Below the pieces are notes generated by a model, which was not told the origin of the DNA, did not search any database, and saw only the letters and a program-made list of their open reading frames with translations. The translations under genes and the position numbers were made by a program. Source: Plotosus lineatus (taxonomy: Eukaryota > Chordata > Actinopteri > Siluriformes > Plotosidae). Taken from it: 64,000 nt of DNA. Shown here one piece after another: positions 32,300 to 45,317 of this stretch (position 1 is its first letter; each line of letters opens with the position of its first letter). Location: assembly GCA_024760905.1 (NCBI GenBank), contig CM045746.1:11524466-11588465 (forward strand), written 5' to 3'.

Positions 32300-32335
32300 T
32301 ATATGTCTATCTCTCTTATAACCTCTGATAGCTAA

Positions 32336-35300
32336 GTCCAACTCCCGACCTCCTTGTGGCGAAACTGGCACCACCAATAGGAGAAGGGGCGAAAATGAGT
32401 CATTGTCTCCTTAATACCGACTGCCTGGTGCAGGTGAGGTTCTTAGCCATAGTGAGGGCAGCTCACCTAGGGGAAGGAAAATCTGATTACAAGTCGCCGC
32501 TGCCTTAAGGTTCACTTAATCCTGGGAAGGCTTCAGGAGTAAACTTCGAGGACAAATCTGGAGTGGAACCCCTAAGGTGGATGGCTGATGCATAGCACAT
32601 CTTTCTGATTGCTCCTGCAGTGGATCTGGCTCTAAATGTATTGGTTCATCTGATCCCTTGGGCTCTGCCAGCAACACTGAAAAGGGGAGACTGATGTTTG
32701 GTCAAAGTCCAGTTTCTCCATTTTCTTTGCCCAGTTTCTCCATACCCTTTTTCCACTTCAGTGGCGTTGAAAGATTCTGACACAGCACAGGGAATTGGCA
32801 TTTACCAGTAATAAGCTCCATACCAATTGGTGTAGGGAGAAGCGCCAGGGGCCATGTCCAATGATGGAAGCCATTGCAGCTTCATTGCGTAGCTACTGCC
32901 CGCCTTAAGCTGGGCAGCCCCCAGTCAGTAAGGTGCCGCTCTGCTATCGCTCGCCTGCTCTTCTGGGTGTGCAGAGCTTAGGGGCCCCTGACAAGTGAGC
33001 AAATATTTTGCACCAGTAAGTGCAAGAACGTTTAATCAGAAGAAGTCTCCATCACTTCGAATAGCAAGCTGGAATGTGCACACTATGTGCACAGGACTTG
33101 CGTCCAATGTATGACAACTGGACAACACATGTAAATCAGCCATAATCGACATGGAGCTAGAGCACCTCAATATCAATGTCGCCTGCCTGCAGGAAACACA
33201 TTTGGCCAACAGAAGGTTCTCTTAAAGCATCAAACTACACCTTCTTTTAGCAGGGCCTGTCCCTGGATGAGCCCAGGCAGCACGGTGTAGGTTTTGCTGT
33301 GCGGAACTCACTGGTCACTATCTTTGAACCACCCATAGGAGGGTCCTAGCGAATTTTTACCCTCTGAATGAAAGTATTGCACAAGTTGGAGCCAACAGAG
33401 CTGTGGTTATCCTGCCTTGGTCATTCTGGCATAGGCAAGATAAAAGAGAACAGGCAGAGGCTTCTATAATGCTTTTGTCTTCATGGCCTCTGTATCATGA
33501 ATACATACTTCAAGTGTAAGTGAAAGTCAAAGTTATCACAGCATCAGCTGTGATACAGAACATTCCCTAGTTGTCAGCAAGGTGCAACTGATGCCTCAAA
33601 AGACCCACCATGCAAGGACCAAGAGTTGCCTCTGCATCAACACCTGTGGCACTTCAGACCCTTTCAAGGCTCAGACCTTTTCTGATAGCTTGCAGATGAA
33701 ACTCGATACGTTCAGCCAACCTGGCACAGTAGAAACCACAGACACCAAATGGAACGCACTCCATGATACCATCTACAACTCAGCCATGTTTGCCTTCGGG
33801 AAGTGCAAGTATAAGAACACTGACTGGTTTGAGAAGAGATGCAGACTGTCATAGAGGCCAAGAGGAAAGCCCTGCTGGCCCACTAGCAGAACCCTTGCTC
33901 AGACACACGCGACACCCATAGAGCAGCCAAGAGTAAGGCCTAGTAGACCGCCTGCAGTTGTGCCAACTATTGGCATAACCTGTGCGCCACCATTCACACA
34001 GCAGTTGACTGCGGAAATGTGAAAAGCCTGTACGAGGGCATCAAAGCAGCCACCAAAGCAGCTCCACTTAAAGCAAAGACAGGTGAAATAATCACTGACT
34101 AGAATAAACAACTACAGCGCTGGGTGGAGCACTACTACCACTTAGCTCAGCAAAGCCATTGCCTGTGGCTAGGCCCCAGGGAGAGACACAATCTCCCCAG
34201 AAAGTTTAAAACACAGTAAAGCAGCCATACTTCAGCCACTTACGAGCTTCTTTGCCTTTGCTGGGAGTAGGACCACATTCCTCAAAGACATGAGAGACGG
34301 CAACATCGTCACTTTGTATAAAAACAAGGGAAACTGTAGTGACTGCAACAAGTATCGCAGCATCTCTCTGTTGCGCATCAATGACAGTCATTATCAGAGT
34401 CACCCTAGCCTGCGTTTAAAGCCTCGCTTTGTATGTGTATCCTGAGTCACAATGCAGCCTCTGCACTGAAAGGTCCACAGTGGACATAATGATCTTTCTG
34501 TCAGCTGCAGGAGAAGTGTCATGAGCAAGTGTCGTGAACAGCAGCAGCCCTTGTTCCTTGCGTCCATGGACCTTAATGAGTCCAATCAAAAATCAAAGAG
34601 TTCCAGATCTTTGAAAAGGTTGGTTATCCCCCGAAACTCCTCGCCATCATGACATGTAGAGCACCAACTGCTTTAATGGCACAACGTCAGATGCCTTCCC
34701 AGTCAGCAGTGGAGTGAAGCAGTGCTATGTATTAGTGCCTACCCTGTTCAGAATGCTCTGAATGAGTTTACAGCTACACAAGATCTGATGGAAAGCTCTT
34801 CAACCTCGCCAGGCTTCGGGCAAAGACTAAAGTCTACAAGGTTCTGATCCACAAATTTCTGTTCGCTGACGACTTCATGTCGCATAGTGTGGAGGGACTG
34901 CAACATTCAGTCAACAGACTTTCAAATGCCAGCAAGGAATTCGGCCTCGTGATTTCCTTGAAGAAAACAAAAATTTTGAAGCAAGACGTCAAGATCCCAC
35001 TTCCCCCGTCATCAATATTACCAACATGCAGTTAGAGGTCGTGGACACCTTCTCATAATTGGGGTCCGCCATAGCTAGCACGCTGTCACTCGACGCTGAG
35101 ATCAGCATCAGAATTGCCAAAGCTCCTAACATGACCAAGCTCAACAAGTGGGTGTGGAACAGCCTCCTGAGTCAGAAGACCAAGCTTTGTGTCTACCAGG
35201 CTTGTGTCTTGTCCTCCCTCCTCTATGACGGCAAGTCCTGGGCAGTCTTTGCCCGGCAGGAGAAATGGTTTAATGGGTTTTACATCCACCGCCTACGACG

Positions 35301-35830
35301 CTTCCTGCTTATCAAGTGGCAGGAATGCATCCCAAATACTGCAGTCCTTGAGTATGCCGGCCTGATGATTATGCTTTCGATGATAAGCCAGCAGCAACTA
35401 CTGTGGCTGGGCTACTTCCTCCACATGGAGCCTGACCGCTTGCCGAGAGACATCCTGAATTGCACAAGGGCAGCAGACACATAGGTCAACTGCTCTTGTG
35501 CTTCAAGGACACATGCAAGTGTGACATGTGAAGCGTTGACATTGACATCAACAAGTTGGAGCACACTGCAAAAGAAAGAGCATCCTGGAGTCACATTGTC
35601 AGGGAAGGAGTCTACAGAGCCGAAGTCAGCACAATAATCCTGCTGGCTGCGAAGCAACAGCGAGGAAAGAGCTAGCAACAACACATCAATCGACTAGCTA
35701 CATCTGTAGAAACTGCAACAGAGACTGTCACCTGAGGATTGGGCTACATAATGATTCAAGATGCTGTGCCCTCCATTACATGCACTAACCATCGTTTTAA
35801 GAGATGAAGATGCCAACAAGGGGCTATAAA
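32336..35830 (+). mobile_element. Old LINE of another family, degenerate
   Basis: Plus-strand fragments match a non-LTR retrotransposon. Endonuclease-like ASWNVHTMCTGL and NINVACLQETHL lie at 33060-33210. A reverse-transcriptase motif FLFADDFMSHSVEGLQ is near 34856-34905. The 141-codon frame 35059-35484 reads SLDAEISIRIAKA, KLCVYQACVLSSLLYDGKSW, FYIHRLRRFLLIKWQECIPN and LLWLGYFLHMEPDRLPRDIL. That is the C-terminal domain of a LINE distinct from copies A-F and Rex3. Many stops and shifts. I cannot assign the clade. Extent is approximate; the 3' end may run to the (GT)n at 35852. Confidence 0.75.
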
Positions 35831-35842
35831 TACTTATACTTG

Positions 35843-35851
<9 letters not shown>

Positions 35852-35910
<59 letters not shown>
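35852..35910. repeat. (GT)n microsatellite
   Basis: About 29 GT units. Confidence 0.95.
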
Positions 35911-35912
<2 letters not shown>

Positions 35913-36815
35913 TATATATATAATATGTACAGTTTTTTAATTATTGCTCTGCTTGCAAAGCTTGCTGGATTATGTTGTAGTTCTTCTACTTAGCAAACCT
36001 GGAAGTAGCTGTTGTATTGTAATCAGGCAGTGAAACTTTGATGAACAGGGAAAGACCGTGACCATGGGATTTTTATCTAAAATCTCTGGCCACTTCATGG
36101 AGTCCATGATTTAGTGTGTCCCAATGACAGTTCCAGAGTCTTTCGAGCAAAAGTCCCACAGCATCACAGAACCGCCACCACATGCCACAACAGTTGGAAT
36201 TTGTTTTTTGTTGTGTATCTGCTCATGCCACACTCAAACATTATTTTTGTCTCAATTGAACATAAGACTTGGTTTTGGTGCAAGTACAAAGAAGCAGCTA
36301 GAGAACTTAAGGAACTTATACAGTGTGCCCTAATGGGGGTTTCAGAGAAAAATAAAACAGTTGTACAACATAACATGACTTTCACCATTTTCCATAACAG
36401 TTAAGATTAGGTTCTTTGTCGGGTAATCATTTTTCTTTTTATGCCAAATATAAGCCTTTTTGATTTATTTAGCCATAAAACTGGGTTCATTCAAGTTCCA
36501 TGTAGCATCTAGTGAACTCTCTCTCTCTCTCTCTCACTCTCTCTCTGTTTTGTCTCCTATATGATGCACTTATTTATAAAAAACAAAAAACATAATTTGA
36601 TTTGCTCATGGTTGTTGGAACATTGTTATTTTCTATATTTCATGTGGAGGTATGTAGAAAGAGGAAATAAATAGTATGAGATGTTGTGTATAGCACTCTC
36701 ACTGCCTCAAGCACTTTCCTTCAGTCTCTTTTTATCTGTTTTTTTTTTCTGTCTGTATCTCTTTTTAGTGTGTACACCATTATTTTTGCCTTAATGGAAT
36801 TCAGGCTGGCAGCCT
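35911..36815. other. Mostly unique; possible Tc1 remnant at 36110-36300 (minus)
   Basis: CCCACAGCATCACAGAACCG followed by CCACCACATGCCACAACAG resembles the antisense of a Tc1 transposase middle part. No frame survives. Confidence 0.3.
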
Positions 36816-36818
36816 AAT

Positions 36819-37390
36819 AGGGAGAGGGAGGGAGGGAGGGAGGGAGGGAGAGAGGGAGAGAGAGAGAGAGTTGGATTTATACTGAGACAGCTTTATTACC
36901 AGACCAACAAACAAAACTGGTGGGATGGACAAACACAGTTACTGACGAAGCAGGGTGGAAAAGAAGAGCAGTTAAAATGTTAGGGAGACAGACAGCAAGT
37001 GAGGGAGAGAAAGGGACAGATAGAAAGGCATATAGTGGGAAAAGGGGACAGACAGACAGATATTGTCGGAAAAAGCAGACGAGAGAAACAGACATCTATA
37101 CAGGCAACAGATTAGAGAACATCAGATGGTGAGACAGGGAGAGTCAGAAGGTGAAAGGAATGGAAACAGGGAAACGCAGGTGAGAGAAAACAAACAAAGG
37201 GTACAGAGAAAGAGATCAAGAAAGACTTACATATCAAAAGGCAAAGTGGACCAGACACATCCTGAGTGGAAGATAGAAGGTGTGAAAGGTAGACATGATG
37301 TAAGTGTCTGAAAGAAAAGGAGTGTGAGCCATACACACAGAAAGAAAGTGAGATACAGAAGGGTGAGACAGAATGAAAAAGAAGGGTGAC
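36819..37390. repeat. Purine-rich tract with (GGGA)n
   Basis: 36819-36870 is (GGGA)n and (GA)n with at least six GGG runs. The following 500 bp stays strongly purine-biased on the plus strand (GACAGACAGA, GAGAGAAAC words). It looks like decayed GAGA/GACA simple sequence. Confidence 0.7.
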
Positions 37391-37689
37391 CTGCAGTAAC
37401 CTTCACAACTGAGGCATTGAGGTCAAAAACCCCATAAGTCACATTTCATGAAATTTCATGCTCCTCTTACAAAGATTAATAAGAGGCAAAGCATCCCCAA
37501 GCATTACTACTGGTAAATTACAAACAGAATGTAAATCTTAGGGTTTCTAAGTCCTCAAAACCAGCATCAGATGCCAAGAGATTATTTGGTAGGTATGCCA
37601 GATAAAAGGACTTTTCTGTCAGTTAACCTGAACTGTAAACACTTGTTATTGTGGAGAGGAAAGAAGTTGATCTGTGCTCTATTGTCTAA

Positions 37690-38210
37690 TAAAGCAGAAG
37701 TGAAGCTTTTTGACACTCGGTGTATAAAAGAACGATGGGAGTATTGAAATGGTGGAGGTTCTGTGATGTTGGGGGGCTGGACATTTTAAATCACAATCGG
37801 TCTGCTTCTGAGTTAGCTAAAACTGTCTTCATTGGATCTAGCATCAGGTTCCGCTGAGCCATATGTGCGAATCAACACAACACTTCTGAGCAGAGAATCA
37901 TGCTACCATGACTATCATAGTCCCCCAACCTGAACCTCAGTAAAAACTTGTGGGGTGAACCGAAGAGGAGACTGCACAGAGAGGGCCTCAGTATTGGATG
38001 TGGACAGGTTGTGTAAAGAGGAGATTTAGATGCCTGGTGGTATTCTCCAACTTTATAAAATGTTATTGAAAAAGACTTGGTGCTCTTTTATTGGGAAAGG
38101 GGGCTGTAGAAAAAAAGGTGCCGGTAATTTGTTTTTGATAAAAAGAACGATTTCTTGATAAAATATTTGGTTTTCTTTATGAAGCCCTGGGGCTGCCAAT
38201 AATTGCAGCA
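37690..38210 (+). mobile_element. Tc1-like element remnant (plus)
   Basis: GGTGGAGGTTCTGTGATG and the CCCCCAACCTGAACCTCAG region (decayed SPDLN), followed by AACTTGTGGGGTGAACC (NLWGE), then CTGCCAATAATTGCAGC near the end. These are Tc1 transposase words in order without an open frame. Confidence 0.45.
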
Positions 38211-38628
38211 TATAAAGACAGAGAGACAGGTAGACAAAAGGGAAGACAGACAGGCATGGAGACATTGATTGATCACATTCAGATGCACTCAGCAGTATAA
38301 ATCAGCTCAGCGTTACTGAGTTACAGCATGTTCCAAATCTTTAATAGCTCTCTGGTGTAATTATCATTTCTGTTTTCAAGCTTTACATACTACATATTAA
38401 AAATATGTGTTGTGTGAAACGGCAAGCATCTCAGATCACTCACATAATCTCACACACAGTTTGTGGAATGAATAGAGCTCTTTGTTTATCATTTATTTAG
38501 CACATTACTTCCAGAATGTTCCTTAAAGACAGGATCAATCATGTCTGTATTGCATGTGTTATTAACATACTCAAAAAAAAATAATATGATCATAATTTAC
38601 AGTGCTGGGACTGAAATCGTCCTGATAG

Positions 38629-38630
<2 letters not shown>

Positions 38631-38682
<52 letters not shown>

Positions 38683-38692
38683 CAGAGAGAGA

Positions 38693-38754
<62 letters not shown>

Positions 38755-38755
38755 T

Positions 38756-38824
<69 letters not shown>

Positions 38825-38850
38825 TAGTGTGTGTGTGTGTGTATATATAT
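38631..38850. repeat. Alternating (GT)n/(GA)n compound microsatellite
   Basis: Four GT blocks are separated by three short GA blocks, each interrupted by GATA, and end in TATATATATA. Confidence 0.95.
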
Positions 38851-38927
38851 ATATTCTGTTCCATTAGGATAAAGTGTCCTGTCTGCAAGGCAGGTTAAAT
38901 AAAATCAGCCTGTCCTTTACTCTCTCA

Positions 38928-38930
<3 letters not shown>

Positions 38931-38987
<57 letters not shown>
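38931..38987. repeat. (CT)n microsatellite
   Basis: About 28 CT units with one CG interruption. Confidence 0.95.
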
Positions 38988-38990
<3 letters not shown>

Positions 38991-39119
38991 ATAATGAGTG
39001 CACTTCAACACTTCAAGGTTATTGCTAGGTGTTATTTCCAGTCAGATGTAGCAACATTGAAGCAGTGCTGCCATATTTAGAGGCACTCTTTGTATATTTT
39101 GCCTCCCAATACACAAAGA

Positions 39120-39430
39120 TACAGTGTGCAACATTTTGAAGTATCTATGAGCTGAAATTAAATACATCATCAATAAAAAAAATTTTTGCTAATATATTCA
39201 TCAAATATAAAAGTTGATGAGTTCACGGAACCTTAGGATAAACTGTTTATAGCTCGATGTACATTTGGCGCGTATACCCCTCTTATGGATACCACCATCT
39301 TGCCCGGTCATGTTGCCTAGAAACAATACAGGCTTCAAAATGTAGGGTTCAGGAATGAAATTTTACTTGATTGCAATTTGGAACCTCACCACTAGATGCT
39401 GCTATATACCACTAAGTCTTACACACTGTA
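39120..39430. mobile_element. MITE family 'TIR-4', copy 1
   Basis: Ends TACAGTGTGCAAC and TTACACACTGTA are inverted. The interior shares AACTGTTTATA, CATCTTG and ACCACTAGATGC with 58647-58910 in the same order. About 310 bp, non-coding. Confidence 0.7.
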
Positions 39431-42045
39431 CCTTTAAAACATACTTAGCTTGATAATAAAAAAAAAAACACAGATAACAGAGGCCATATTAAGTTCTTGA
39501 CTTACAGTAAGTCGTAATGTTGTGTTGATGTTTATGCTGTAAAATGGAAATCTATATTTCACTAAATCATGTGCTTTTATCCCGGGATTAAAATCTGGGA
39601 TAGAAAATTCAAGACTGGAGAATGAAATTACATTTTACCTTGTTGTGAAACCAGCTAAAAGAATAACACTTGATCCAGCACATCCTTTTATCATGTATTT
39701 TATTTCTATTTTGTGCACAGATACAGATTTATGAGCCTACCTGTACGAAACAATACTGTACATTGTCACGAACCCATAAACTTTGCGCAGGATGTAGGCT
39801 ATTTTATCACACTCCAGATTTAATTAGCTAATCCTCATGCAATGTCATCATATGATAACTGACTCAACCAAGTTTCACTGTTTTATGATATTAAGGAATT
39901 TGTAAGCTTGGTAAATTTACTAAGGGTTAAAGTACAGCAAGTGAATCTTATGACGTAAACACACATAGCGTGTGACATAGATTCAAGATTTGAATCACCC
40001 TCAAATAGTTTAAATTGCAATAAGCAATTTTATTGAGCAAGCTGTCCATGATTCTGCTAATTTCGAAGCTACTTACTAAAGAAATCAATCATTTGACTAA
40101 TGATTGTTCCATAGCACTGTGTTTATAGAAGAACATACCATAGAATGTCATAAATGACCAATCAGAATTGAGTGTGAACTTGGCAACAAAGCTGTGTAGG
40201 AAATCCCACAGGGGTGTTTTTTCTGACAGGAAGAGATAACTGTAGTGTTAATAGAAATGGCTCTAGACTGCCAGCATCAACTTTGTCTGGCGTTTCTTAT
40301 TCAGAAAGCAAAATAGGGAAATAATTCAGTTTAACTCTTACTGTCTGATCCGCAAACCCAGAGCTATTCAATTAAATGCAAAGAATCTTATTAAGATATT
40401 GGAATTATTGATAAGATTTATGGTGGCTGTCTTATTTTTCAGTCAATTTATTTGTTTAATCGTTTAAACACGGGTTTATGCATTTGTCATTACTTTCTAA
40501 AATAAGTTTATTAGTCGTTTCATGTTCTCTTCCTGCTTTAGTTTGTAATATAAACCAGTGTAACTGGAATGAATCATGAAATTACTTGCAATGACCAGAT
40601 TGAAGAACTGTCCTGTACAGTCTTTAAAAACAAGATTTTTTTATGAAGAAATTCTGAAAATTGTAAATATTTTAAGAGATATATTTGTTTAGATCAAGAA
40701 GTGAACAGGGGAAAAAAGCAGTGGTGGGAAAAACACAGTTATCTCTGGCAAGTCCAAAGGCAATGAACAGGAAATCAGTACAAAGGAGTGGCATGCAACA
40801 CAAATATATTCATGACAAAAACAACTCAGTGGTACATGTACAAGTCGGGTCCATAGATATAGTAATAAGTAAAGTCTTTGACACAAATAAGGCGACCTCT
40901 TCTTTGTAATTTTTTTTTCTTTTGACCAGATGAACAGTTATTCTCTCATCCATTACAGTTTTTTTCATTGGTCTCTTTAATGTTCATTTAGCTCATCATC
41001 ATTTTTCTTTCTTTGTAGAAAATGTACCAGATAGTTGAACATTTCATGTTTTTGGTGACTCTTCCACTGGTTTGTTTTGATTTTTCAAAATAATAATGGC
41101 TTGCTTGACTGGCGGTAAAAGCTCTCTGGCTTTATTTAAATTCAACAGCATGGGATCCCATGAGGCATCTGAATTGGACGTAAATGCAATTTAAATCTTT
41201 CCCACTTTAAAACCATTCATACAGATATTTGGAGCGCAAAATAAATAAAGGGGGTAACATTGGATAGCACTTGTAATGTAATGTATAGACAGTTGGCTAC
41301 TTCAGCTAGGGGAGTTAAAATCAATGTGAGTATACATATGAAAACTAAAAAAAAAAAGAAAGAAAGAAAATTCAAACTTAAAATCAATAAATTTAACTTG
41401 TAAAACAAAAATACATAAGAGTTTCAAAAATATCAATTTGAAAGCACAAAGAGCACAGAACCCCCACCCCCCACCCTGCAGTTCAGAAAACGCCTGTGTA
41501 GGATTTATCATTCCTGAAATTGATTTCACTGCAAAGGTGCTTTGAGGCAAAATGCTTTCTTACTAAAATCAATGCCATTCCGTTTCAAGATAAACATTCA
41601 TATAGGATTGCGTCGCTCATATTGCTTATTGGTCCTGAAACATTTGTAATAAGTTTTTATAAATAAATTACAGGAAGTACTGCTGCCTCAGCATAATGAT
41701 ATCAGATACAGGCTGAAACAAATATCACAGTAATACATCTCCACTGTACAGTATAGACTGATTGGGGATGATGTATAACCCACTCCAGTACAATACGGAT
41801 TTAGTGGCAAGGTAGTGTTTTGAGTAAGATCCAAAGTAAGTTGAAAATGGACAAAAATGTGATAGTAGATCCTTCAAACCATAATCTTCAACACAACCAA
41901 GTTCAAATATCCATAAACACAATTTACCCATGCTAAAATGGATATTTAAGAAAGGGTTCCCTGTCTTCACTTCACTTATCTCTTAACATCCGGGGATGTC
42001 GTTGGGGAGCCTTCATGGCGAGACTTGGGCTGATTTGGCCTGGCG
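39431..42045. other. No feature seen
   Basis: 2.6 kb of AT-rich unique-looking intron. Short frames (40685-40909, 41302-41550, 41725-41970) have no recognisable similarity. It is the longest repeat-poor stretch of the window. Confidence 0.55.
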
Positions 42046-42049
42046 GCGC

Positions 42050-42272
42050 ACATCCCTCTCCAGGTCGGAAAGACGCTGACTGCTTTGCAGCCTACTCTTT
42101 ACGAAAGTCAGCAATGGTTCTTTTACATGCCTCTCACTAGCGACAGTGAGAGACATGGCCCGCCTTTGATAACCCAGTTAGCTGTACTTGGGGGACAGTG
42201 ACAACCATGTGGCGACTCGAACCCCCAACCTTAGGATCCTGTGCCCTATCCACTAGACTACCACTGTTTCCT
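42050..42272 (-). mobile_element. SINE-A fragment (minus)
   Basis: AGACGCTGACTGCTTTGCAG, AGTCAGCAATGGTTC, AACCCAGTTAGCTG and a decayed head (CACTAGACTACCACTG). The LINE-derived tail is missing. Confidence 0.75.
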
Positions 42273-42568
42273 GTCTAATTTCTTGTAAAACAATGGGAGA
42301 ATCCATTAACATTGTTAGTTTTCAAAGCACTTTTGTGATTACTCAGGGGATTTCCTTATTATCCATATTCACTACCTGAATACTCTACACAGAAGGATTC
42401 CGGAAGATGTTGGTGCAATGGTGTTGATTGGTTGAGAGCTGGTGTAGTTTCAAATATGGACATTCAGAAACTGGTTCTGTAACTATAAGTATTATTTTCT
42501 GAGACATAGCATTTCATGATTAATGACATACGAAGTGATGGAACTCAGTATAATACTATGATCATGTA

Positions 42569-43044
42569 CAGGGATCCCTCACTTTCCGCGGTTAATGGGG
42601 ACCCCCCCCCCCTCCCACCCCCGCCGCCACACGCGCGGGCGTCGATTTCCGTGAAGTAGGATCGACCTCCCTGACTGACGTATAGATACATGTATATATG
42701 TATATAATATCAATAAATACATATTTAACGCTACAAATGCTTATAATAACAATTAAACATTCAAAAATAATGCATAAGGCATAAATAAAATATAAATATA
42801 CACACATACAGACACGCACCTCACATAAAAATGTAAGCAGTTTTGTTAGGGGGTTTGGGTTGGTTTTTTGTTTTTGTGGGGGTTTTTTTGTTGCATAATT
42901 AGCCTTATTTTGTGAAATTTTCCTTCACCTTTCCCCTATTTTTCCTTAATTTCCTTATTTATTTATTTTTCTATGAATATTTTTGAAAAACCTGCGATGC
43001 ACTGAAGCCGCAGAAACTGCAGCATGAAGTAGCGATGGATCATT
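42569..43044. mobile_element. TIR-2 element, second copy, without nested insertions
   Basis: Left end CAGGGATCCCTCACTTTCCG is identical to 10858. Right end GAAGTAGCGATGGATCATTG is decayed. The interior preserves the pre-insertion sites of the SINE (AATACATATT) and hAT (GCTACAAATGC) found in the 10.9-kb copy. Confidence 0.8.
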
Positions 43045-43052
43045 GTCTTATA

Positions 43053-43351
43053 CAGTCGGCCCCCAACTTACAAAATTAATCCGTTCCAGAGCCCTTTTCG
43101 TAATGTGGGGATTTCGTAAGTAGGGGTTGTATCTTACATGTTAAACGCCTAATTCGTTCCAAGGCTCCAGTCTTTGGAGTGGATGAACCCCATAAACCCT
43201 TTTAAAATGATAAAAGTACACCAATTTTGTATGAAATATGTGTTAAAAGTAAAAGAAAATTATTTATTAAACAATTTAAACATTTTATTAACATATTAAA
43301 CCATTTTATTAACATATTTATTAATTAAACCATTATTACACATTTTTTATT

Positions 43352-43444
<93 letters not shown>

Positions 43445-43775
43445 CTCTCTTTCTCTCTCTATCGCTCTCTCGCGTGCACGCTGTGGGCCAAGCTCACAAG
43501 ACGTGAATTCAAAGCGCAGTCCCTGCTTGACCATTTACTGAATTAAAACAACTTAAAAAACTAAACTAAAACTAAAGAGTGAAGCTTCCTTCTGTCTCTA
43601 TGTTGAGAGACAGCCAATGAGAGAGCAACTCGCGCGTTGATTGGCACGTTTATATTTTGAATTTCTTTTCGTCAGAGGGGATTGTTTCGTATCTCGGGGA
43701 CAGAAACTCAAAAAAATGTTTTTCGTAACCCGGGGATTTCGTACACAGGGATCTTCAAAAGTTGGGGGCTGACTA
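43053..43775. mobile_element. TIR-3 element, second copy
   Basis: Left CAGTCGGCCCCCAACTTAC; right GTTGGGGGCTGACTA (inverted). It contains (CA)n(CT)n at 43357-43450 and GAGACAGCCAATGAGAGAGC, shared with the foldback arms. 723 bp. Confidence 0.75.
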
Positions 43776-43861
43776 CTTTATTCTGAGCCATATTCAATTC
43801 TCTTTCCAAATATATCAATATCTCAGTATCTCAGATTTGCTACTTAATATGTTGTGCGGAT

Positions 43862-43862
<1 letters not shown>

Positions 43863-43900
<38 letters not shown>

Positions 43901-43914
43901 ATGCATATATAGTA

Positions 43915-43984
<70 letters not shown>
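43863..43984. repeat. (CA)n and (AT)n microsatellites
   Basis: 17 CA units at 43863-43896, then about 33 AT units at 43919-43984. Confidence 0.95.
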
Positions 43985-43987
<3 letters not shown>

Positions 43988-44125
43988 TGTATATTAGTGT
44001 TGAGATGAGTAATTCATTGATAGAAAACACAACCTGTTTACTTTGTATTGCCAATGCATCACAGAAATGTTAGTATTTCTGTCTGCAAACAGCACAACCC
44101 TCTTTAAATTACAAATAAATTACAG

Positions 44126-44707
44126 TTGGAGCCCTACTTACAAAACCCCCTGGGTACAAAAATTCCGGGTCACGAAAAACATTTTCCTAAGTTTTCGTCA
44201 CCGGGATACAAAAACAACCCACTCTTGCGCCATTCAAAATTCAAACGCGCCAATCAAAATTTCACACGATGCGCGAGTTGCTCTCTTATTGGCTGTCTCC
44301 CAACTTCCTGCCCCACTGGCCTCCCTTTGGCTGGAGGGATGACACGTTACCCATACTTCCTGTACCCATACTTCCTGTTTGTCACACGCGTGAAGGAGAG
44401 TTGACTGTTGGCTTGTTTTGAGATTGATCATGCAGCGTTATATTTCGTGATCGCTGAAACCCCTCTACAATCGGGGCAATATTGAACCAGAAGGAGAGCT
44501 TAAAGCGGAAATACAGTGACGGAGGCAATTATTTCGGCACGATATTAAAACAGAGTGGTCCGTGGGAGAAGACCTCCGATCTTGCAAAGAAGCAAGTTAA
44601 TAATGAATGAGGACCTCTGATCTTTCAAACAGGTACTGTAATTCCGCTTTAAATAAAACATCTCGTCCATTTAAACATTTAAATAGAATTGTTCCGTCAG
44701 CTGCGAG

Positions 44708-44769
<62 letters not shown>

Positions 44770-45235
44770 TAGAGAGAGAGAGAGACAGACAGACAGACTG
44801 CCTACAGAATCAGAGATGAAAGGAGGCTTAACTTCTTAGTTTTTAGTTTAGTTTTTTTAAGTTGTTTAATTCAGTAAATGTGGCGCATGTGAGCAAAACT
44901 CAAGAAATCAAGTTAAAGTTGAGTTTGGACCTACGATCTGTTAAGCAGGGAATCGGCTTTGAATTCCACGTCTTAAAATGCTCTGGTGTCCTGCTTGTGG
45001 GCGTGGTCCACAGCGCCACAATTAGCATTTAATGTGTATACAATACACATTTAATGCATACTGTATTGTGTATGAGAAAATAATTTATTAAACCATTTAA
45101 ACATTTTATGAACATATTAAACCATTTTATTAACATATTTATTAATTAAACCATTATTAAACATTTGTTATCAACGCACATACACAGACACTGTCTCTCT
45201 CTATCTCTCTCTTTCTATCTCTCTCTATCTCTCTG

Positions 45236-45317
<82 letters not shown>

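Noticed and set aside
33582..33854. 90-codon frame as a small gene
   Set aside because: Lies inside the degenerate LINE at 32.3-35.8 kb, flanked by broken frames in the same orientation.
36877..37336. Several 70-82 codon frames in the purine-rich block
   Set aside because: Low-complexity purine bias suppresses stops; compositions (R, E, K, G rich or S, F, P, L rich) are artefacts.
39431..42045. Possible conserved regulatory element in the repeat-poor stretch
   Set aside because: No internal signal supports it; conservation cannot be judged from one sequence.
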